Of a stretch of DNA of 64,000 bases, positions 26,909 to 35,657 are shown one piece after another. The DNA is from Acidobacteriota bacterium (GTDB taxonomy: Bacteria; Acidobacteriota; Holophagae; Holophagales; Holophagaceae), in NCBI GenBank assembly GCA_021794095.1, contig JAJYRN010000002.1, forward strand, positions 45,066 to 109,065, written 5' to 3'. The translations under genes and the position numbers were made by a program. The notes below the pieces were generated by a model. The model was given only the letters and a program-made list of their open reading frames with translations. It had not been told where the DNA came from and did not search any database. The stretch's first letter is position 1; each line of letters begins with the position of its first letter.

Positions 26909-27884
26909 CCCCGAGCGCTGGCGGGTTCCGGTCCGGATAGATCTGGCCGGTGGAACCCTCGATCTGTGGCCGATCTACGCCCTCATAGACGGGTGCGTGA
27001 CGGTCAACGCAGCCGTGGATCTCTGGATCAATCTGGAGATCCGCCGCGATGGTCCTGGACACCAGTTGACCAGTCGGGATCTGGGTCTTGACTTCGCGTT
27101 CCAGGATTGGCCGGTGGCTCCTCCTGCGGGCCTCAGCTGGGTCTGGCGTGTGCTGAACGCCATCCCGGACCGGCCGGCCTCGGTTGCCATCCATAGCCCT
27201 GTGCCCAAAGGGTCAGGCCTGGGCGTCTCCTCCTGCCTGGGAGTCGGCCTGCTCGGCAGCGCCCTGGATCTGCCGGCCGGCGATGCCCTGGCCGCCCAGG
27301 TGCCCCTCCTGCGCCACCTGGAATCGGGTGAGCTGCAGACGCCTGCAGGCTGGCAGGACTACTATCCCGCGGCGCTGGGCGGAGCGCTGGCCCTCCATTG
27401 GGATGGCCCCGATCCCCGCTGGGAGCGCCTTGAGCCCCATCCGGCCCTGATGGACCGCTTGATCCTCTTTTACACCGGGCAGCCCCACCACTCTGGCCTG
27501 ACGAACTGGGAAGCCTACCGCCGGTTCATTGAGGGCGATGGCCAGACGCGACAGGCGCTGTCCGATATCCGCGATATCGCCGCCGAGATGGCCAAGGTGC
27601 TGCCCGTGGATCCGGATGCGGCCGCCGACCTGCTGGAGCGGGAGGGGCAAGCCCGTGTCCGGATGTCCCCCGCGGTGGAGACGGAGGCCATGCGGACGGT
27701 GCGCTCCCGGGGGCAGGCCGAGGGCTGGTACTCGGGCATGAAACCCTGCGGAGCCGGAGGCGGCGGTTGCTGCATCCTGGTCGCCCGGCCCGGGCAGCGG
27801 GACGCCGCGGTTTCAGCGCTCCGCGCCATGGAGCTGCCGCCCCTGGATGTGCGGATCACGTCCCAGGGCCTGCATCGCGCGTGA
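26898..27884 (+). CDS. GHMP-family sugar kinase
   Basis: This 328-aa GHMP kinase has the N-terminal signature PVRIDLAGGTLDLWPIY, the ATP-binding loop PKGSGLGVSSCLGVGLL and the C-terminal GMKPCGAGGGGCCILVA. The closest types by motif are D-glycero-D-manno-heptose 7-phosphate kinases and galactokinase-like enzymes; the substrate is open. I use the TTG at 26898 because the signature starts within ten residues and no ATG or GTG lies near. That start overlaps cpoB by 11 bp. Its 3' end overlaps convergent mutY by 29 bp. Confidence 0.85.
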   Translation: MASDPERWRVPVRIDLAGGTLDLWPIYALIDGCVTVNAAVDLWINLEIRRDGPGHQLTSRDLGLDFAFQDWPVAPPAGLSWVWRVLNAIPDRPASVAIHSPVPKGSGLGVSSCLGVGLLGSALDLPAGDALAAQVPLLRHLESGELQTPAGWQDYYPAALGGALALHWDGPDPRWERLEPHPALMDRLILFYTGQPHHSGLTNWEAYRRFIEGDGQTRQALSDIRDIAAEMAKVLPVDPDAAADLLEREGQARVRMSPAVETEAMRTVRSRGQAEGWYSGMKPCGAGGGGCCILVARPGQRDAAVSALRAMELPPLDVRITSQGLHRA

Positions 27885-28962
27885 GAGCTGCGACCAGATC
27901 CGCGGGATCCGGTCCTTCCATCAAGGGTGTCCCGCCTGGAAGGCCGAGCAGGCTGCGCAGGCGCTGGTCGCGCCGGCCCATGGGCAGGACGGCGAGCTTC
28001 GCCCGGGGAACCCAGCGCAGGCCGTCCTGGACCTGGAACCGGGTGGGGAGGGTCACGTGGAGCGGCCGGACCGCCTCCCGGCGATGGGTATAGACCTGGG
28101 TCCATCCCGGCCAGGCCATCAGGTCGCGCGGAAGGGCGCAGTCCGCGGGGTGGTTCTCTGGATCGGCGGTGGGCCAGCGCCAGAGGCCTGCCAGCAAGCC
28201 CTTGCCCGAGGGGGTCTGGAGCAGGACGTGCCCTTCTGCCTCGACGGCGAGCAGCCAGAGGGCGACTTCGCGGGGCCTGGGTCGTGTCCGGGGTGGAGGG
28301 ATCTCCCCGGTTCGATCTGCCCGGTGGGCCGCGCAGGCGGCGGCCAGGGGGCAGGCCGCGCATTCGGGTGCAGGCGTGCAGTGGGTCGCTCCCAGTTCCA
28401 TGAGGGCCTGGGTCAGGCGGGAGGGGCCATGCACGGTGAGCCCGGGCGCCAGCCAAGCTCGCAGGGCCGCGGCGTGGGGCTTCGGGTCCCCCTCCAGGGC
28501 AAGAAGGCGGGCCAGGACGCGGAAGGCATTTCCATCCAAGGCGGGGGTGGGCCACTGGAAGGCGATGGCGCCTACGGCGGCGGCGGTATAGGGCCCGAGC
28601 CCTGGGAGCGCCGCCAGGCCGTCAAGATCGCCGGGCCAGTCATGGGCCGCCACCGAGGTCGCTGCGGCCTTCAGGAACCGGGCCCGTCGGTAGTAGCCGA
28701 GGCCTTCCCAGGCCTTGTGAATCGCATCGTCCGGGGCGGCGGCGAGGGCAGTAGCGGTGGGGAAGCGCGCCATCCAGCGCTCGAAGTAGGGGACCACCGT
28801 GGCCACCTGCGTCTGCTGGAGCATCACCTCCGACACCAGGACGGCATAGGGATCCGGATGGGGCGCATCCAAATCTGCCGCACGCCAGGGCAGATCCCGC
28901 CGCACCTGGTCGAACCAGGGCGCGAGGGGGGCGAGAAGCTCGGAAGCGGGTGGCCAGGGCAT
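27856..28962 (-). CDS. mutY: Adenine DNA glycosylase MutY
   Basis: The 368-aa enzyme removes A mispaired with 8-oxoG. It shows DLPWR, the catalytic Glu region VSEVMLQQTQV, the helix-hairpin-helix LPGLGPYTAAAVGAIAF with the catalytic Asp in ALDGNAFRVLARL, a [4Fe-4S] Cys set (CTPAPECAACPLAAAC) and a C-terminal MutT-like domain for 8-oxoG recognition. Its 5' side contains an 80-bp tandem repeat array (29027-29289), so promoter and leader must lie in or beside the array. It converges on the GHMP kinase gene with a 29-bp overlap. Confidence 0.95.
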   Translation of the reverse strand: MPWPPASELLAPLAPWFDQVRRDLPWRAADLDAPHPDPYAVLVSEVMLQQTQVATVVPYFERWMARFPTATALAAAPDDAIHKAWEGLGYYRRARFLKAAATSVAAHDWPGDLDGLAALPGLGPYTAAAVGAIAFQWPTPALDGNAFRVLARLLALEGDPKPHAAALRAWLAPGLTVHGPSRLTQALMELGATHCTPAPECAACPLAAACAAHRADRTGEIPPPRTRPRPREVALWLLAVEAEGHVLLQTPSGKGLLAGLWRWPTADPENHPADCALPRDLMAWPGWTQVYTHRREAVRPLHVTLPTRFQVQDGLRWVPRAKLAVLPMGRRDQRLRSLLGLPGGTPLMEGPDPADLVAALTRDAGPGT

Positions 28963-29026
28963 CCTGTGACGCTACCAGTTCCGAGCCCAGGAACGAGAGG
29001 GGGACGCACCCGAATTCCGGTTGGGC

Positions 29027-29289
29027 GCGCGAAGCGTGGAACCCCCGGGAGCAGAGGCGAGCGGAAGCCCGGCTGGGCCGGGGTTCCGCTGGGGGTCCGG
29101 GGGTGTGTGCGAAGCGTGGAACTCCCGGGAGCAGAGGCGAGCGGAAGCCCGGCTGGGCCGGGGTTCCGCTGGGGGTCCGGGGGTGTGCGCGAAGCGTGGA
29201 ACTCCCGGGAGCAGAGGCGAGCGGAAGCCCGGCTGGGCCGGGGTTCCGCTGGGGGTCCGGGGGTGTGCGCGAAGCGTGGAACCCCCGGA
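29027..29289. repeat. 80-bp tandem repeat array upstream of mutY (about 3.3 units)
   Basis: A unit opening with GCGAAGCGTGGAAC recurs at exact 80-base steps (near 29029, 29109, 29189, 29269). Three full units and the first ~20 bases of a fourth are nearly identical. Differences are few: ACCCCC against ACTCCC, and TGTGTGCG against TGTGCGCG. Each unit contains GGAAC(C/T)CC and a downstream GGGGTTCC that could pair. 80 is not a multiple of 3, so reading frames shift between units and the array is unlikely to be coding. It fills most of the 365-bp gap between mutY and the tRNA-Leu 3' end. Confidence 0.95.
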
Positions 29290-29297
29290 TCATAGAA

Positions 29298-29323
29298 GAA
29301 GAGCGCCGTTTCCGGCGCTCTTC
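29298..29323 (-). terminator. Hairpin terminator downstream of tRNA-Leu
   Basis: GAAGAGCGCC-GTTTCC-GGCGCTCTTC is a 10-bp stem just beyond the tRNA 3' end. Read on the minus strand it is followed by TTCTATGATC, a weak T-run. It probably ends the secG-tRNA transcript before the mutY leader. Confidence 0.75.
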
Positions 29324-29327
29324 CGAT

Positions 29328-29413
29328 TGGTGCCCGCGAGCAGACTCGAACTGCTACGGCTTGTGGCCACCACCCCCTCAAGATGGCGTGTCTACCAATT
29401 TCACCACGCGGGC
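29328..29413 (-). tRNA. tRNA-Leu (anticodon GAG)
   Basis: On the minus strand the 86-nt sequence folds as a class II tRNA: acceptor GCCCGCG paired with CGCGGGC, discriminator A and an encoded CCA end; D-arm GUGAAAUUGGUAGACAC; anticodon stem CCAUC/GGUGG with loop UUGAGGG (anticodon GAG at 29377-29379). A long variable arm and T-arm AGCAG-UUCGAGU-CUGCU complete it. It lies 74 bp downstream of secG on the same strand, an arrangement (secG then tRNA-Leu) also seen in Proteobacteria. Confidence 0.97.
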
Positions 29414-29487
29414 ACGTGGAAGAGCCAGTTTACCGGAAGAGCGGCGCGGGTCAATGCCCGGGCGCATTCCACACCCTCCGGCGCGTC

Positions 29488-29829
29488 CTACTTTTTCGCG
29501 GGCGCGGCAGGTGGAGGCAGGGTGGGCGGAGGCGCGGGCGCGGCGGGAACCTGGGTGGTGGGCTGGTCCAGGGTCTTGTCCAGCACCGAGCGGTTGCCGC
29601 GGATGACCAGGATCTCGATGATCAGGGTGGTGCCGAGGAACGCCGCAGCCAGCCAGTAGGTCGCCTTGGAGAGGAAGGGCGTGGCGCCCTGGGCTCCGAA
29701 CGCGGAGTTGGCGCCGCCGCCGCCGAAGGAGGCGCCGAGGCCGCCGCCCTTGGTGCCAGGCTGGAGGAGGATGGTCCCCATCAGCAGCACGCCGAAGATG
29801 ATCAGGATGGTGATGGACAGGCCGTTCAT
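29488..29829 (-). CDS. secG: Preprotein translocase subunit SecG
   Basis: This 113-aa inner-membrane protein has two hydrophobic helices (SITILIIFGVLLMGTILLQ and ATYWLAAAFLGTTLIIEILV) around a Gly-rich loop (GGGLGASFGGGGANSAFG), the SecG signature. SecG joins SecYE to stimulate SecA-driven export. The C-terminus is a Pro/Ala-rich tail (PAAPAPPPTLPPPAAPAKK) not found in short SecG proteins. It lies between the DAHP synthase gene, 52 bp upstream, and tRNA-Leu. Confidence 0.93.
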   Translation of the reverse strand: MNGLSITILIIFGVLLMGTILLQPGTKGGGLGASFGGGGANSAFGAQGATPFLSKATYWLAAAFLGTTLIIEILVIRGNRSVLDKTLDQPTTQVPAAPAPPPTLPPPAAPAKK

Positions 29830-29881
29830 GGACGCTCCGAACCTCCTAGTGTGCCATGGGGTGGCTGACTCACCAAGCAGG

Positions 29882-30913
29882 TCACATCCACAGGCCGGTG
29901 GTGGTGGGGATGTGAAGGGCCTGGTGGACGCCCTGGGCCAGGGTCACCAGCCGGAGGAAGTCCGAGGGGAGCAGCGCCTGGGGGCCGTCGCTGAGGGCCC
30001 TTTCCGGCTGGCAGTGGGTTTCCACCAGCAGCCCATCGGCGCCCGCGGCGATGCCCGCCAGGCCGCAGGGGATCACCAGATCCCGGCGCCCGGTGGCGTG
30101 GCTTGGATCCACCATCACCGGCAGGTGGGTGAGGGCCTTGGCCGCGGGGACCACGCTGACATCCAGGGTGTTGCGGGCGTGATCCGCCCAGGTGCGGATG
30201 CCCCGCTCGCAGAGCACCACGTTCCGGTTGCCCTCGCTCAGGACGTACTCGGCGGCATAGAGCCATTCTTCGAGGGTGGCCGAAGGACCGCGCTTGAGCA
30301 GAATGGGCCGTTCCGAACGTCCCGCCCGGCGCAGGAGGGCGAAATTCTGCATGTTCCGGGCGCCGATCTGGATCATGTCCGCGCTGCGCTCGACATCATC
30401 GAAGATCTCCACCTCGGTAGCCTCGGTGACGATGCCCAGGCCGAACTCCGCTCGGGCCGCCTCGAGCAGGCGCAGGCCCTCTGCGCCCAGGCCCTGGAAG
30501 GAATAGGGGCTGGTGCGGGGTTTGAAGGCCCCGGCGCGCAGCAGCCTCACGCCGGATTCCGCCACGTACCGGGCGACAGTGAACAACTGCTCGCGGCTTT
30601 CCACGCCGCAGGGGCCGGCCACCAGGACCAGGCCGGGGCCGCCGATGGGCACGCCGCGAACCTCGACGACCGTGCGCGCGGTGACGGCATCGGCGCTGGC
30701 CAGCTTGAAGGGGCTGGTGATGGGCACGACGCGGCGGACCCCGGCCATGGGCTCGATGCGATCGGGCTTGAAGGCCTGGGATGCGTGGGGCGCCACGATG
30801 CTCAACGCGTCCGGTGACTCGTTCACATGGCCCCGGATGCCGGAAGATTCGAGCAGATCCAGGATGTCCTGGACCTGCTCCGGTGTCGCTGATGGTTCCA
30901 GGAGGATGAGCAT
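29882..30913 (-). CDS. aroF: 3-Deoxy-7-phosphoheptulonate (DAHP) synthase, AroA-beta type
   Basis: The enzyme condenses PEP and erythrose 4-phosphate in the first shikimate step. The N-terminal ferredoxin-like regulatory domain (MLILLEPSATPEQVQDILD) is followed by the barrel with VLVAGPCGVESREQ, RAGAFKPRTSPYSFQG, QIGARNMQNF, LLKRGPSAT and VDPSHATGRRDLV. The 343-aa length fits class I-beta enzymes without a chorismate mutase domain. The ATG at 30913 aligns with the usual N-terminus; an in-frame ATG at 30934 would add seven residues. The ferredoxin-like domain normally gives allosteric inhibition by aromatic amino acids. Confidence 0.94.
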   Translation of the reverse strand: MLILLEPSATPEQVQDILDLLESSGIRGHVNESPDALSIVAPHASQAFKPDRIEPMAGVRRVVPITSPFKLASADAVTARTVVEVRGVPIGGPGLVLVAGPCGVESREQLFTVARYVAESGVRLLRAGAFKPRTSPYSFQGLGAEGLRLLEAARAEFGLGIVTEATEVEIFDDVERSADMIQIGARNMQNFALLRRAGRSERPILLKRGPSATLEEWLYAAEYVLSEGNRNVVLCERGIRTWADHARNTLDVSVVPAAKALTHLPVMVDPSHATGRRDLVIPCGLAGIAAGADGLLVETHCQPERALSDGPQALLPSDFLRLVTLAQGVHQALHIPTTTGLWM

Positions 30914-31005
30914 CGAGCCTCGCGTGGCTTCCATTCTATCCGTCCCGGACCCGCGCCTGGACAGGCCAGGGGGCGCGGCACCACACTGGGGTGCGGAGGT
31001 CCGTC

Positions 31006-31734
31006 ATGCGGCGTGCGTACTGGGTGTTTCTCGCTCCTCTGCTGCTCACATTCGGCTGTCAGCGGCCGGATGTGGACGCCTTCCTGCAGCATCCTGCTCC
31101 CGTCACCGTGCAGGTCCGCATGCCCCGCGAAGTGCCTGACCGGGACAACTACCAGAAGGAATACGCCGCGGCGCTCCGGGCCCGGCTCGCCACGCGGCTG
31201 GTGGTGGTGCCCGAAGGGGTCACGCCGCCGGCGGGAGCGGTGCACCTCCAGGTGGATATCCGCGACCTGTCGCCCGGTCCCAGGACGCCCCGTCCAGCCG
31301 TGGTGGGCGTGGCAACCGGAGCGGCCGTGGGTGTGCTGAGCGCCGTTGCCGGAAACCGGGAGGGGGCGTTTTTCGACGGCCTGTTCTGGGGTCTCTGGGC
31401 GGGCACCAACGCGGCGGCCGACCGCGACCGGACGGATTATCGGCTCGGCTACCACCCCAACCGCATCCGGGCCCAGGTCAGCCTCGTGAAACCCGGCGAT
31501 CCCGAGCCCCTGTGGGTGGCGAGCGTGGATCCCTACGAGGTGGTGGAGGCCATGGATCCGCTTCCGCCTGGCACCCGGGATGACTCTGATCGCATCCTCG
31601 AGGAAGAGGCCAAGGGTTTCTCACGCGTCGTCGTGCGCAAGCTGTCCGAGGACTTCCATATGCTCCGCGTGACTGAGCAGCGGTTCTACCGCCCACCGGT
31701 CCCCGCTGCCGCGCCCTCCCCCGGGAAAGAGTGA
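31006..31734 (+). CDS. Predicted lipoprotein with glycine-zipper-like segment
   Basis: A 242-aa exported lipoprotein: signal FLAPLLLTFGC with lipobox Cys at about 18. A beta-rich section (VQVRMPREVPDRDNYQKEYAAALRARLATRLVV) is followed by a Gly/Ala-rich hydrophobic stretch (VVGVATGAAVGVLSAVAG ... GLFWGLWAG) that could insert into or cross a membrane. The first half resembles small outer-membrane proteins with a conserved lipoprotein fold, but I cannot name a family. ATG 31006 follows GGAGG. It is 3 bp upstream of the zinc-ribbon gene, a likely two-gene operon. Confidence 0.8.
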   Translation: MRRAYWVFLAPLLLTFGCQRPDVDAFLQHPAPVTVQVRMPREVPDRDNYQKEYAAALRARLATRLVVVPEGVTPPAGAVHLQVDIRDLSPGPRTPRPAVVGVATGAAVGVLSAVAGNREGAFFDGLFWGLWAGTNAAADRDRTDYRLGYHPNRIRAQVSLVKPGDPEPLWVASVDPYEVVEAMDPLPPGTRDDSDRILEEEAKGFSRVVVRKLSEDFHMLRVTEQRFYRPPVPAAAPSPGKE

Positions 31735-31737
31735 ACC

Positions 31738-32478
31738 ATGGAAGCCCGGACCCTCCGCTGTTCTGGATGCGGGGCATCGGTGCCTGCCGATGCCGTGCGT
31801 TGCCCCTACTGCGAGGCCCAACTGGCCACGGTGGCCTGCCCCTCCTGCTTCGCGGTGGTACCCGTTTCGGCCAACCATTGTCCAGCCTGCGGGGCCGCCC
31901 TCGCGCCCCGGGAGGCGGGTGTGGCGGAGGCTGCCGCCTGCCCGGCCTGCACGCGGCCGCTCGCCCACGCCCAGGTGGGCTCCGTGGAGGTCCATGAGTG
32001 CCACGCCTGCGGAGGCCTGTGGCTGGATCGCCACGCCTTCGAGGATCTGTCGGCCAGCCGGGAGACCCAGGGCGCTGTGCTGGGAGCCCTGCCCGGAGCC
32101 ATCGAGAAGGAGGCCGCAGAGCCCATCCAGGCGGTGCAGTACCGCCCTTGCCCACGCTGCAGCCAGCGGATGAACCGCGTGAACTATGCCAAGCGCTCCG
32201 GGATCGTGCTGGACATCTGCAAGGACCACGGATTGTGGTTCGACAAGGAGGAGCTTCGCCGCGTCCTCCTGTTCATCCAGGAGGGTGGCCTGGACCGCGC
32301 CCGGGAGCGGGATCTGGAGGAACTCAAGGAGGCCCAGCGCACCGCTGCCCGGGCCGAGGCACCCGATGCCTCCTTCGGCCTGGGCCTGAGTGCGCCGCCG
32401 CCCTCCTCCTGGATGAGCGGCGCCGGCTTGGCGGGCCTGCTTCTGGGCGCGGCGCGCCACCTGCTGGACCGCGATTGA
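31738..32478 (+). CDS. Multi zinc-ribbon protein (zf-TFIIB type)
   Basis: The 246-aa protein carries several zinc-ribbon knuckles in series: CSGCGASV...CPYC, CPSC...CPACG, CPAC...CHACGGLWLD and CPRCSQRMNR...CKDHGLWFDKEEL. The last two, ending GLWLD and GLWFD, match the zf-TFIIB family of small bacterial zinc proteins. A charged helix and a short hydrophobic C-terminal stretch (GLAGLLLGAARHLL) follow. It probably binds two or more Zn ions; the function is unknown. It is co-transcribed with the lipoprotein gene upstream and converges on tpiA. Confidence 0.85.
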   Translation: MEARTLRCSGCGASVPADAVRCPYCEAQLATVACPSCFAVVPVSANHCPACGAALAPREAGVAEAAACPACTRPLAHAQVGSVEVHECHACGGLWLDRHAFEDLSASRETQGAVLGALPGAIEKEAAEPIQAVQYRPCPRCSQRMNRVNYAKRSGIVLDICKDHGLWFDKEELRRVLLFIQEGGLDRARERDLEELKEAQRTAARAEAPDASFGLGLSAPPPSSWMSGAGLAGLLLGAARHLLDRD

Positions 32479-32484
32479 TCCAGG

Positions 32485-33219
32485 TCAGCCCGCCTGCTTC
32501 ACCAGATCGCCGAACTTACCGGGATCCAGGCTGGCGCCGCCCACGAGGCCCCCAGCCACTTCGGGGATGCCCAGCAGCTCAGGGAAGTTCTCGGGGGTGA
32601 CGCTGCCGCCGTAGAGGATGGGCACCGGGTAGTCGCCGCGGTCCATGAACTGATCGAGCTTGGCGCGGATGAAGGCGTGAACCTCCCGTACCTGCTCGGC
32701 CTCGGCGCGCAGGCCGGTTCCGATGGCCCACACAGGCTCGTAGGCCACCCACAGGGGGCCAGGCCCCGTTTCCGCGAGAATGGACAGTTGCTGTCCGAGG
32801 ACTTCCAGGGTGAATCCCGCCTGGCGCTCAGCCAGCGTCTCCCCCACGCAGAGGAGGGGCAGCAGGTTCCAATCCCGGGCCGCCTTGACCTTCTTGATCA
32901 GGGCCACGTCCGTCTCGCCGAAGAACTGGCGGCGCTCGCTGTGGCCGAGGATCACGCCCGCGCAGCCCGCATCCTGGATCTGGGCCATGGACACTTCGCC
33001 GGTGTAGGCACCCTTCGGCTCGGCGTGGCCGTTCTGGGCGAACAGGCGCACGCCCTTGGCCCGGAGGGCATCACCCACCGGCCGCAGGAGAGGGAAGGGC
33101 GGAGCCACGCCTACGGCCACGCCGGGCGCCTGGCTGTGGCGCGCGAGAAAACCCTCGGTCCAGGCCGCCGCATCAGCGGCGAGCAGGTTCATCTTCCAGT
33201 TGGCGACCACGCAGCGCAT
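32485..33219 (-). CDS. tpiA: Triosephosphate isomerase
   Basis: The 244-aa TIM barrel interconverts dihydroxyacetone phosphate and glyceraldehyde 3-phosphate. Catalytic features are NWKMN (Lys9), ILGHSERR (His) and the signature AYEPVWAIGTG (Glu), with the phosphate-binding YGGSV and VGGASLDP loops. It lies 8 bp after pgk on the same strand, so pgk-tpiA form a glycolytic operon. GAP dehydrogenase is not in the window. Confidence 0.97.
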   Translation of the reverse strand: MRCVVANWKMNLLAADAAAWTEGFLARHSQAPGVAVGVAPPFPLLRPVGDALRAKGVRLFAQNGHAEPKGAYTGEVSMAQIQDAGCAGVILGHSERRQFFGETDVALIKKVKAARDWNLLPLLCVGETLAERQAGFTLEVLGQQLSILAETGPGPLWVAYEPVWAIGTGLRAEAEQVREVHAFIRAKLDQFMDRGDYPVPILYGGSVTPENFPELLGIPEVAGGLVGGASLDPGKFGDLVKQAG

Positions 33220-33227
33220 GGGGGCTC

Positions 33228-34424
33228 CTATCGCGAAAGGGCGGCAACGCCGGGCAGTTCGAGGCCGCTGAGGTACTCCAGGCTGGCGCCGCCGCCGGTG
33301 GACACGTGGGACATGCGGGAAGCCACGCCCGCCTTGTTCACGGCGGCCACGCTGTCACCGCCGCCCACCAGCACGAACGCACCCCGGTCCGTGGCGTCGG
33401 CCAATTCCTCGGCCATGCTGAGGGTGCCGCTGGCGAAGGGGGCCATCTCGAAGACGCCCATGGGGCCGTTCCAGAGCAGGGTCTTCGCGGCGCGGATCTC
33501 TGCGGCGTAGGTGGCGACGGTCTCCGGGCCGATATCCAGAGCCATCTGGTCTTCTGGAATGTTCTGGTCCTGGGTGATGGCGCAGTCGGCATCCTCCTTG
33601 AATGCCGCGGCCACGACGTGGTCGAGGGGCAGCAGCAGGCGTGTGCCCTTCGCCTGGGCCTGCTCGAGGAGGTCCAGGGCGAGGGCGAGCTTGTCCTCTT
33701 CGCAGAGGCTCTTGCCGATCACGAAACCCTGGGCCTTGAGGAAGGTGTAGCTCATGGCGCCGCCGATGAGGATGGCGTCGGCCTTGCCCAGAAAGTTCTG
33801 GATGAGTTCGATCTTGTCGCTCACCTTGGCGCCGCCGAAGATGACCACCAGCGGTTTGTCGGGGTTCTCCGTGACCTTGGCGAGGGCCTTGAGTTCCTTC
33901 TCCATGAGGAAACCCGCGGCCACGCGGTCCTTCGGGAAGTGCGGCACCATGCCGCTGACGGAGGCGTGGGCGCGGTGGGCGGCGCCGAAGGCATCGTTCA
34001 CGTAGGTGTCTGCGAGTCTCGCGAGGCTGGCGGCGAAATCCTCCTGGTTCTTCGTCTCGCCCTTCTCGAAGCGGAGGTTCTCCAGCAGCAGGATCTGGCC
34101 CGGCTTCAGCGCCGCGGCTTCGGCCTCCACCGCGGCGCCATTCACGTAGCTGGCCAGGCGGCAATCAAGACCCTGCTCCTTCAGCCAGGCCGCCACGGGG
34201 GCAGCTGAGTAGGCGGCCTCGAAGCCTTTGCCCTCGGGGCGTCCCAGGTGGGAAGCCAGCACCACGGAGGCTCCGCCTTCCAGGAGATGGTTCAGGGTGG
34301 GCAGCGTCTCGCGCACGCGGGTGGCGTCCGTGATGCGGCCCTCCTTCAGGGGCACGTTCAGGTCCGCCCTGAGGAACACGCGGTGTCCCCTGACGTCGAG
34401 ATCCCGCACCGATTGGAAACCCAT
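33228..34424 (-). CDS. pgk: Phosphoglycerate kinase
   Basis: The 398-aa enzyme makes ATP and 3-phosphoglycerate from 1,3-bisphosphoglycerate. Family blocks include [46 protein letters not shown], the ATP-site [10 protein letters not shown] and GGGDSVAAV, and the C-terminal [14 protein letters not shown] chose ATG 34424, which has AAGGAG upstream, over the in-frame ATG ten codons earlier. Pgk heads the pgk-tpiA unit. Confidence 0.97.
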   Translation of the reverse strand: MGFQSVRDLDVRGHRVFLRADLNVPLKEGRITDATRVRETLPTLNHLLEGGASVVLASHLGRPEGKGFEAAYSAAPVAAWLKEQGLDCRLASYVNGAAVEAEAAALKPGQILLLENLRFEKGETKNQEDFAASLARLADTYVNDAFGAAHRAHASVSGMVPHFPKDRVAAGFLMEKELKALAKVTENPDKPLVVIFGGAKVSDKIELIQNFLGKADAILIGGAMSYTFLKAQGFVIGKSLCEEDKLALALDLLEQAQAKGTRLLLPLDHVVAAAFKEDADCAITQDQNIPEDQMALDIGPETVATYAAEIRAAKTLLWNGPMGVFEMAPFASGTLSMAEELADATDRGAFVLVGGGDSVAAVNKAGVASRMSHVSTGGGASLEYLSGLELPGVAALSR

Positions 34425-34478
34425 GGCCGCTCCTTGCGATTGGTAACGCTCCATTCTGACGGAGGCGGGGCCGGTCGG

Positions 34479-35216
34479 CTACGGCCGAGGGTTCCATGCG
34501 CGCTCGAAGAGCCCGATCCAGCGGGGGCTGTCGGCGGTGAAATCCTTTCCATCATAGGTGCCCATGACCTTGCGCAGACGGAGTCCGGCGCGCGCCGCCA
34601 TCTCACTCAACTCGGCCGGGTGGTAGAGGCGGACGCTTTCCATGGCCTGCCGGGTCGCGCCCGTGTCCAGGCGGGTGAGTTCCATCCGTTTCACGAGCCG
34701 GTCCCCCTCAAGGGTGCGGCGGTTCACGGCCCTCACGCCCCCACGGACCAGGGCGTCCTCCGGCACGAGGGTGCGCCGGACATGGTCGGCATTGAGGTAG
34801 TCCATGACCAGCACACCGCCGTGTCTCAGCCGCTGGCCAAGGGCGACCATGAGCTGGCGGTTCTCCGCATCCGCGAAGTAGCCGAAAGGGGTGAACCACA
34901 GGCAGGCGCCTGAGAGCGTTCCCTCCTTGATGGGCAGCCGCCGCATGTCGCCCCGGAGAAGCCAGGGGTGCAGCGGGGCGGGGGCCATCCGCAGCAGGGC
35001 GGGGGAGAGATCCATCCCGAAGGCAAGGGGATTCGTCCCTCGCAGGACGTCGAGGTGCCTCCCAGCCCCGCAGCCGAGATCCAGGACGGGCCCCTGCGCC
35101 AGTTCCGGGGCCGCCTCGAGGATGCGAGCCACGGCCTGCCGCGCCTCCTCCGCATCCCGGTGGGCGTACAGCAGGGCGTAGTCCTCGTCGAACCAGGCTT
35201 CGAACCAGTCGGCCAT
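34479..35216 (-). CDS. Class I SAM-dependent methyltransferase
   Basis: This 245-aa protein has the Rossmann methyltransferase motifs: VLDLGCGAGRHLDVL (motif I), FGMDLSPALLRMA, a DMRRLP segment and RHGGVLVMDYLNADHV. The C-terminal part (ESVRLYHPAELSEMAARAGLRLRKVMGTYDG) matches the usual substrate cap of small-molecule methyltransferases. The substrate is unknown. It lies 54 bp upstream of pgk on the same strand and diverges from rbfA. Confidence 0.88.
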   Translation of the reverse strand: MADWFEAWFDEDYALLYAHRDAEEARQAVARILEAAPELAQGPVLDLGCGAGRHLDVLRGTNPLAFGMDLSPALLRMAPAPLHPWLLRGDMRRLPIKEGTLSGACLWFTPFGYFADAENRQLMVALGQRLRHGGVLVMDYLNADHVRRTLVPEDALVRGGVRAVNRRTLEGDRLVKRMELTRLDTGATRQAMESVRLYHPAELSEMAARAGLRLRKVMGTYDGKDFTADSPRWIGLFERAWNPRP

Positions 35217-35261
35217 CGGCCCAGGCTAGCAGCCGGTAGAATGGAGACGCAAAGGAACCCC

Positions 35262-35657
35262 ATGCAGCGCCCTGAACGCCTTGAAGACCAGATCCACTTC
35301 CTCCTCTCGAACCTGATCCAGCGCGAGTTGCGCGATCCCGAGCTCGGATTCCTCACGGTCACCGCCGTGCGGCTCACGCCCGACCGCAGCCTCGCGAAGG
35401 TCTATTTCACGGTGCTGCCCGCCCAGGGCGGCGACCAGGAGGCCCAGGACGCGCTCACCCGCAAGGCCCTGGGCCGGGCCGCCGGCTTCCTGCGCAGCCA
35501 GCTGGCCTCGCGCCTGAAGATGCGCCGGGTGCCCGAGCTGCGCTTCTTCCCCGACGGCACCCTCGAGGAAGGCAATCACCTGGAGACGCTCCTGGCGGAG
35601 ATCGAGCAAGAGCGCGCCGCGCGGCCGGTGGATGACGCCGGGACGCCGGAGGCCTGA
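35262..35657 (+). CDS. rbfA: Ribosome-binding factor A
   Basis: The 131-aa KH-fold protein helps mature the 30S subunit (16S 5' end). The start RPERLEDQIHFLLSNLIQRELRDPELGFLTVTAVRL and LAKVYFTVL are diagnostic, as is the RRVPELRFFPDGTLEEGNHLETLL C-terminal region. ATG 35262 has AAGGA six bases upstream; an in-frame ATG at 35241 lacks one. Its stop overlaps the truB start (TGATG). Confidence 0.93.
   Translation: MQRPERLEDQIHFLLSNLIQRELRDPELGFLTVTAVRLTPDRSLAKVYFTVLPAQGGDQEAQDALTRKALGRAAGFLRSQLASRLKMRRVPELRFFPDGTLEEGNHLETLLAEIEQERAARPVDDAGTPEA

Noticed and set aside
28981..29289. Possible CRISPR array in the 80-bp repeats
   Set aside because: The units are contiguous with no variable spacers, are longer than CRISPR repeats, and no cas genes are nearby.
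27847..29295. 482-codon plus-strand frame over mutY and the tandem repeats
   Set aside because: It lies opposite the well-supported mutY gene and continues into a repeat whose length is not a multiple of three; its composition is Gly/Arg-rich, as expected of an antisense frame in GC-rich DNA.
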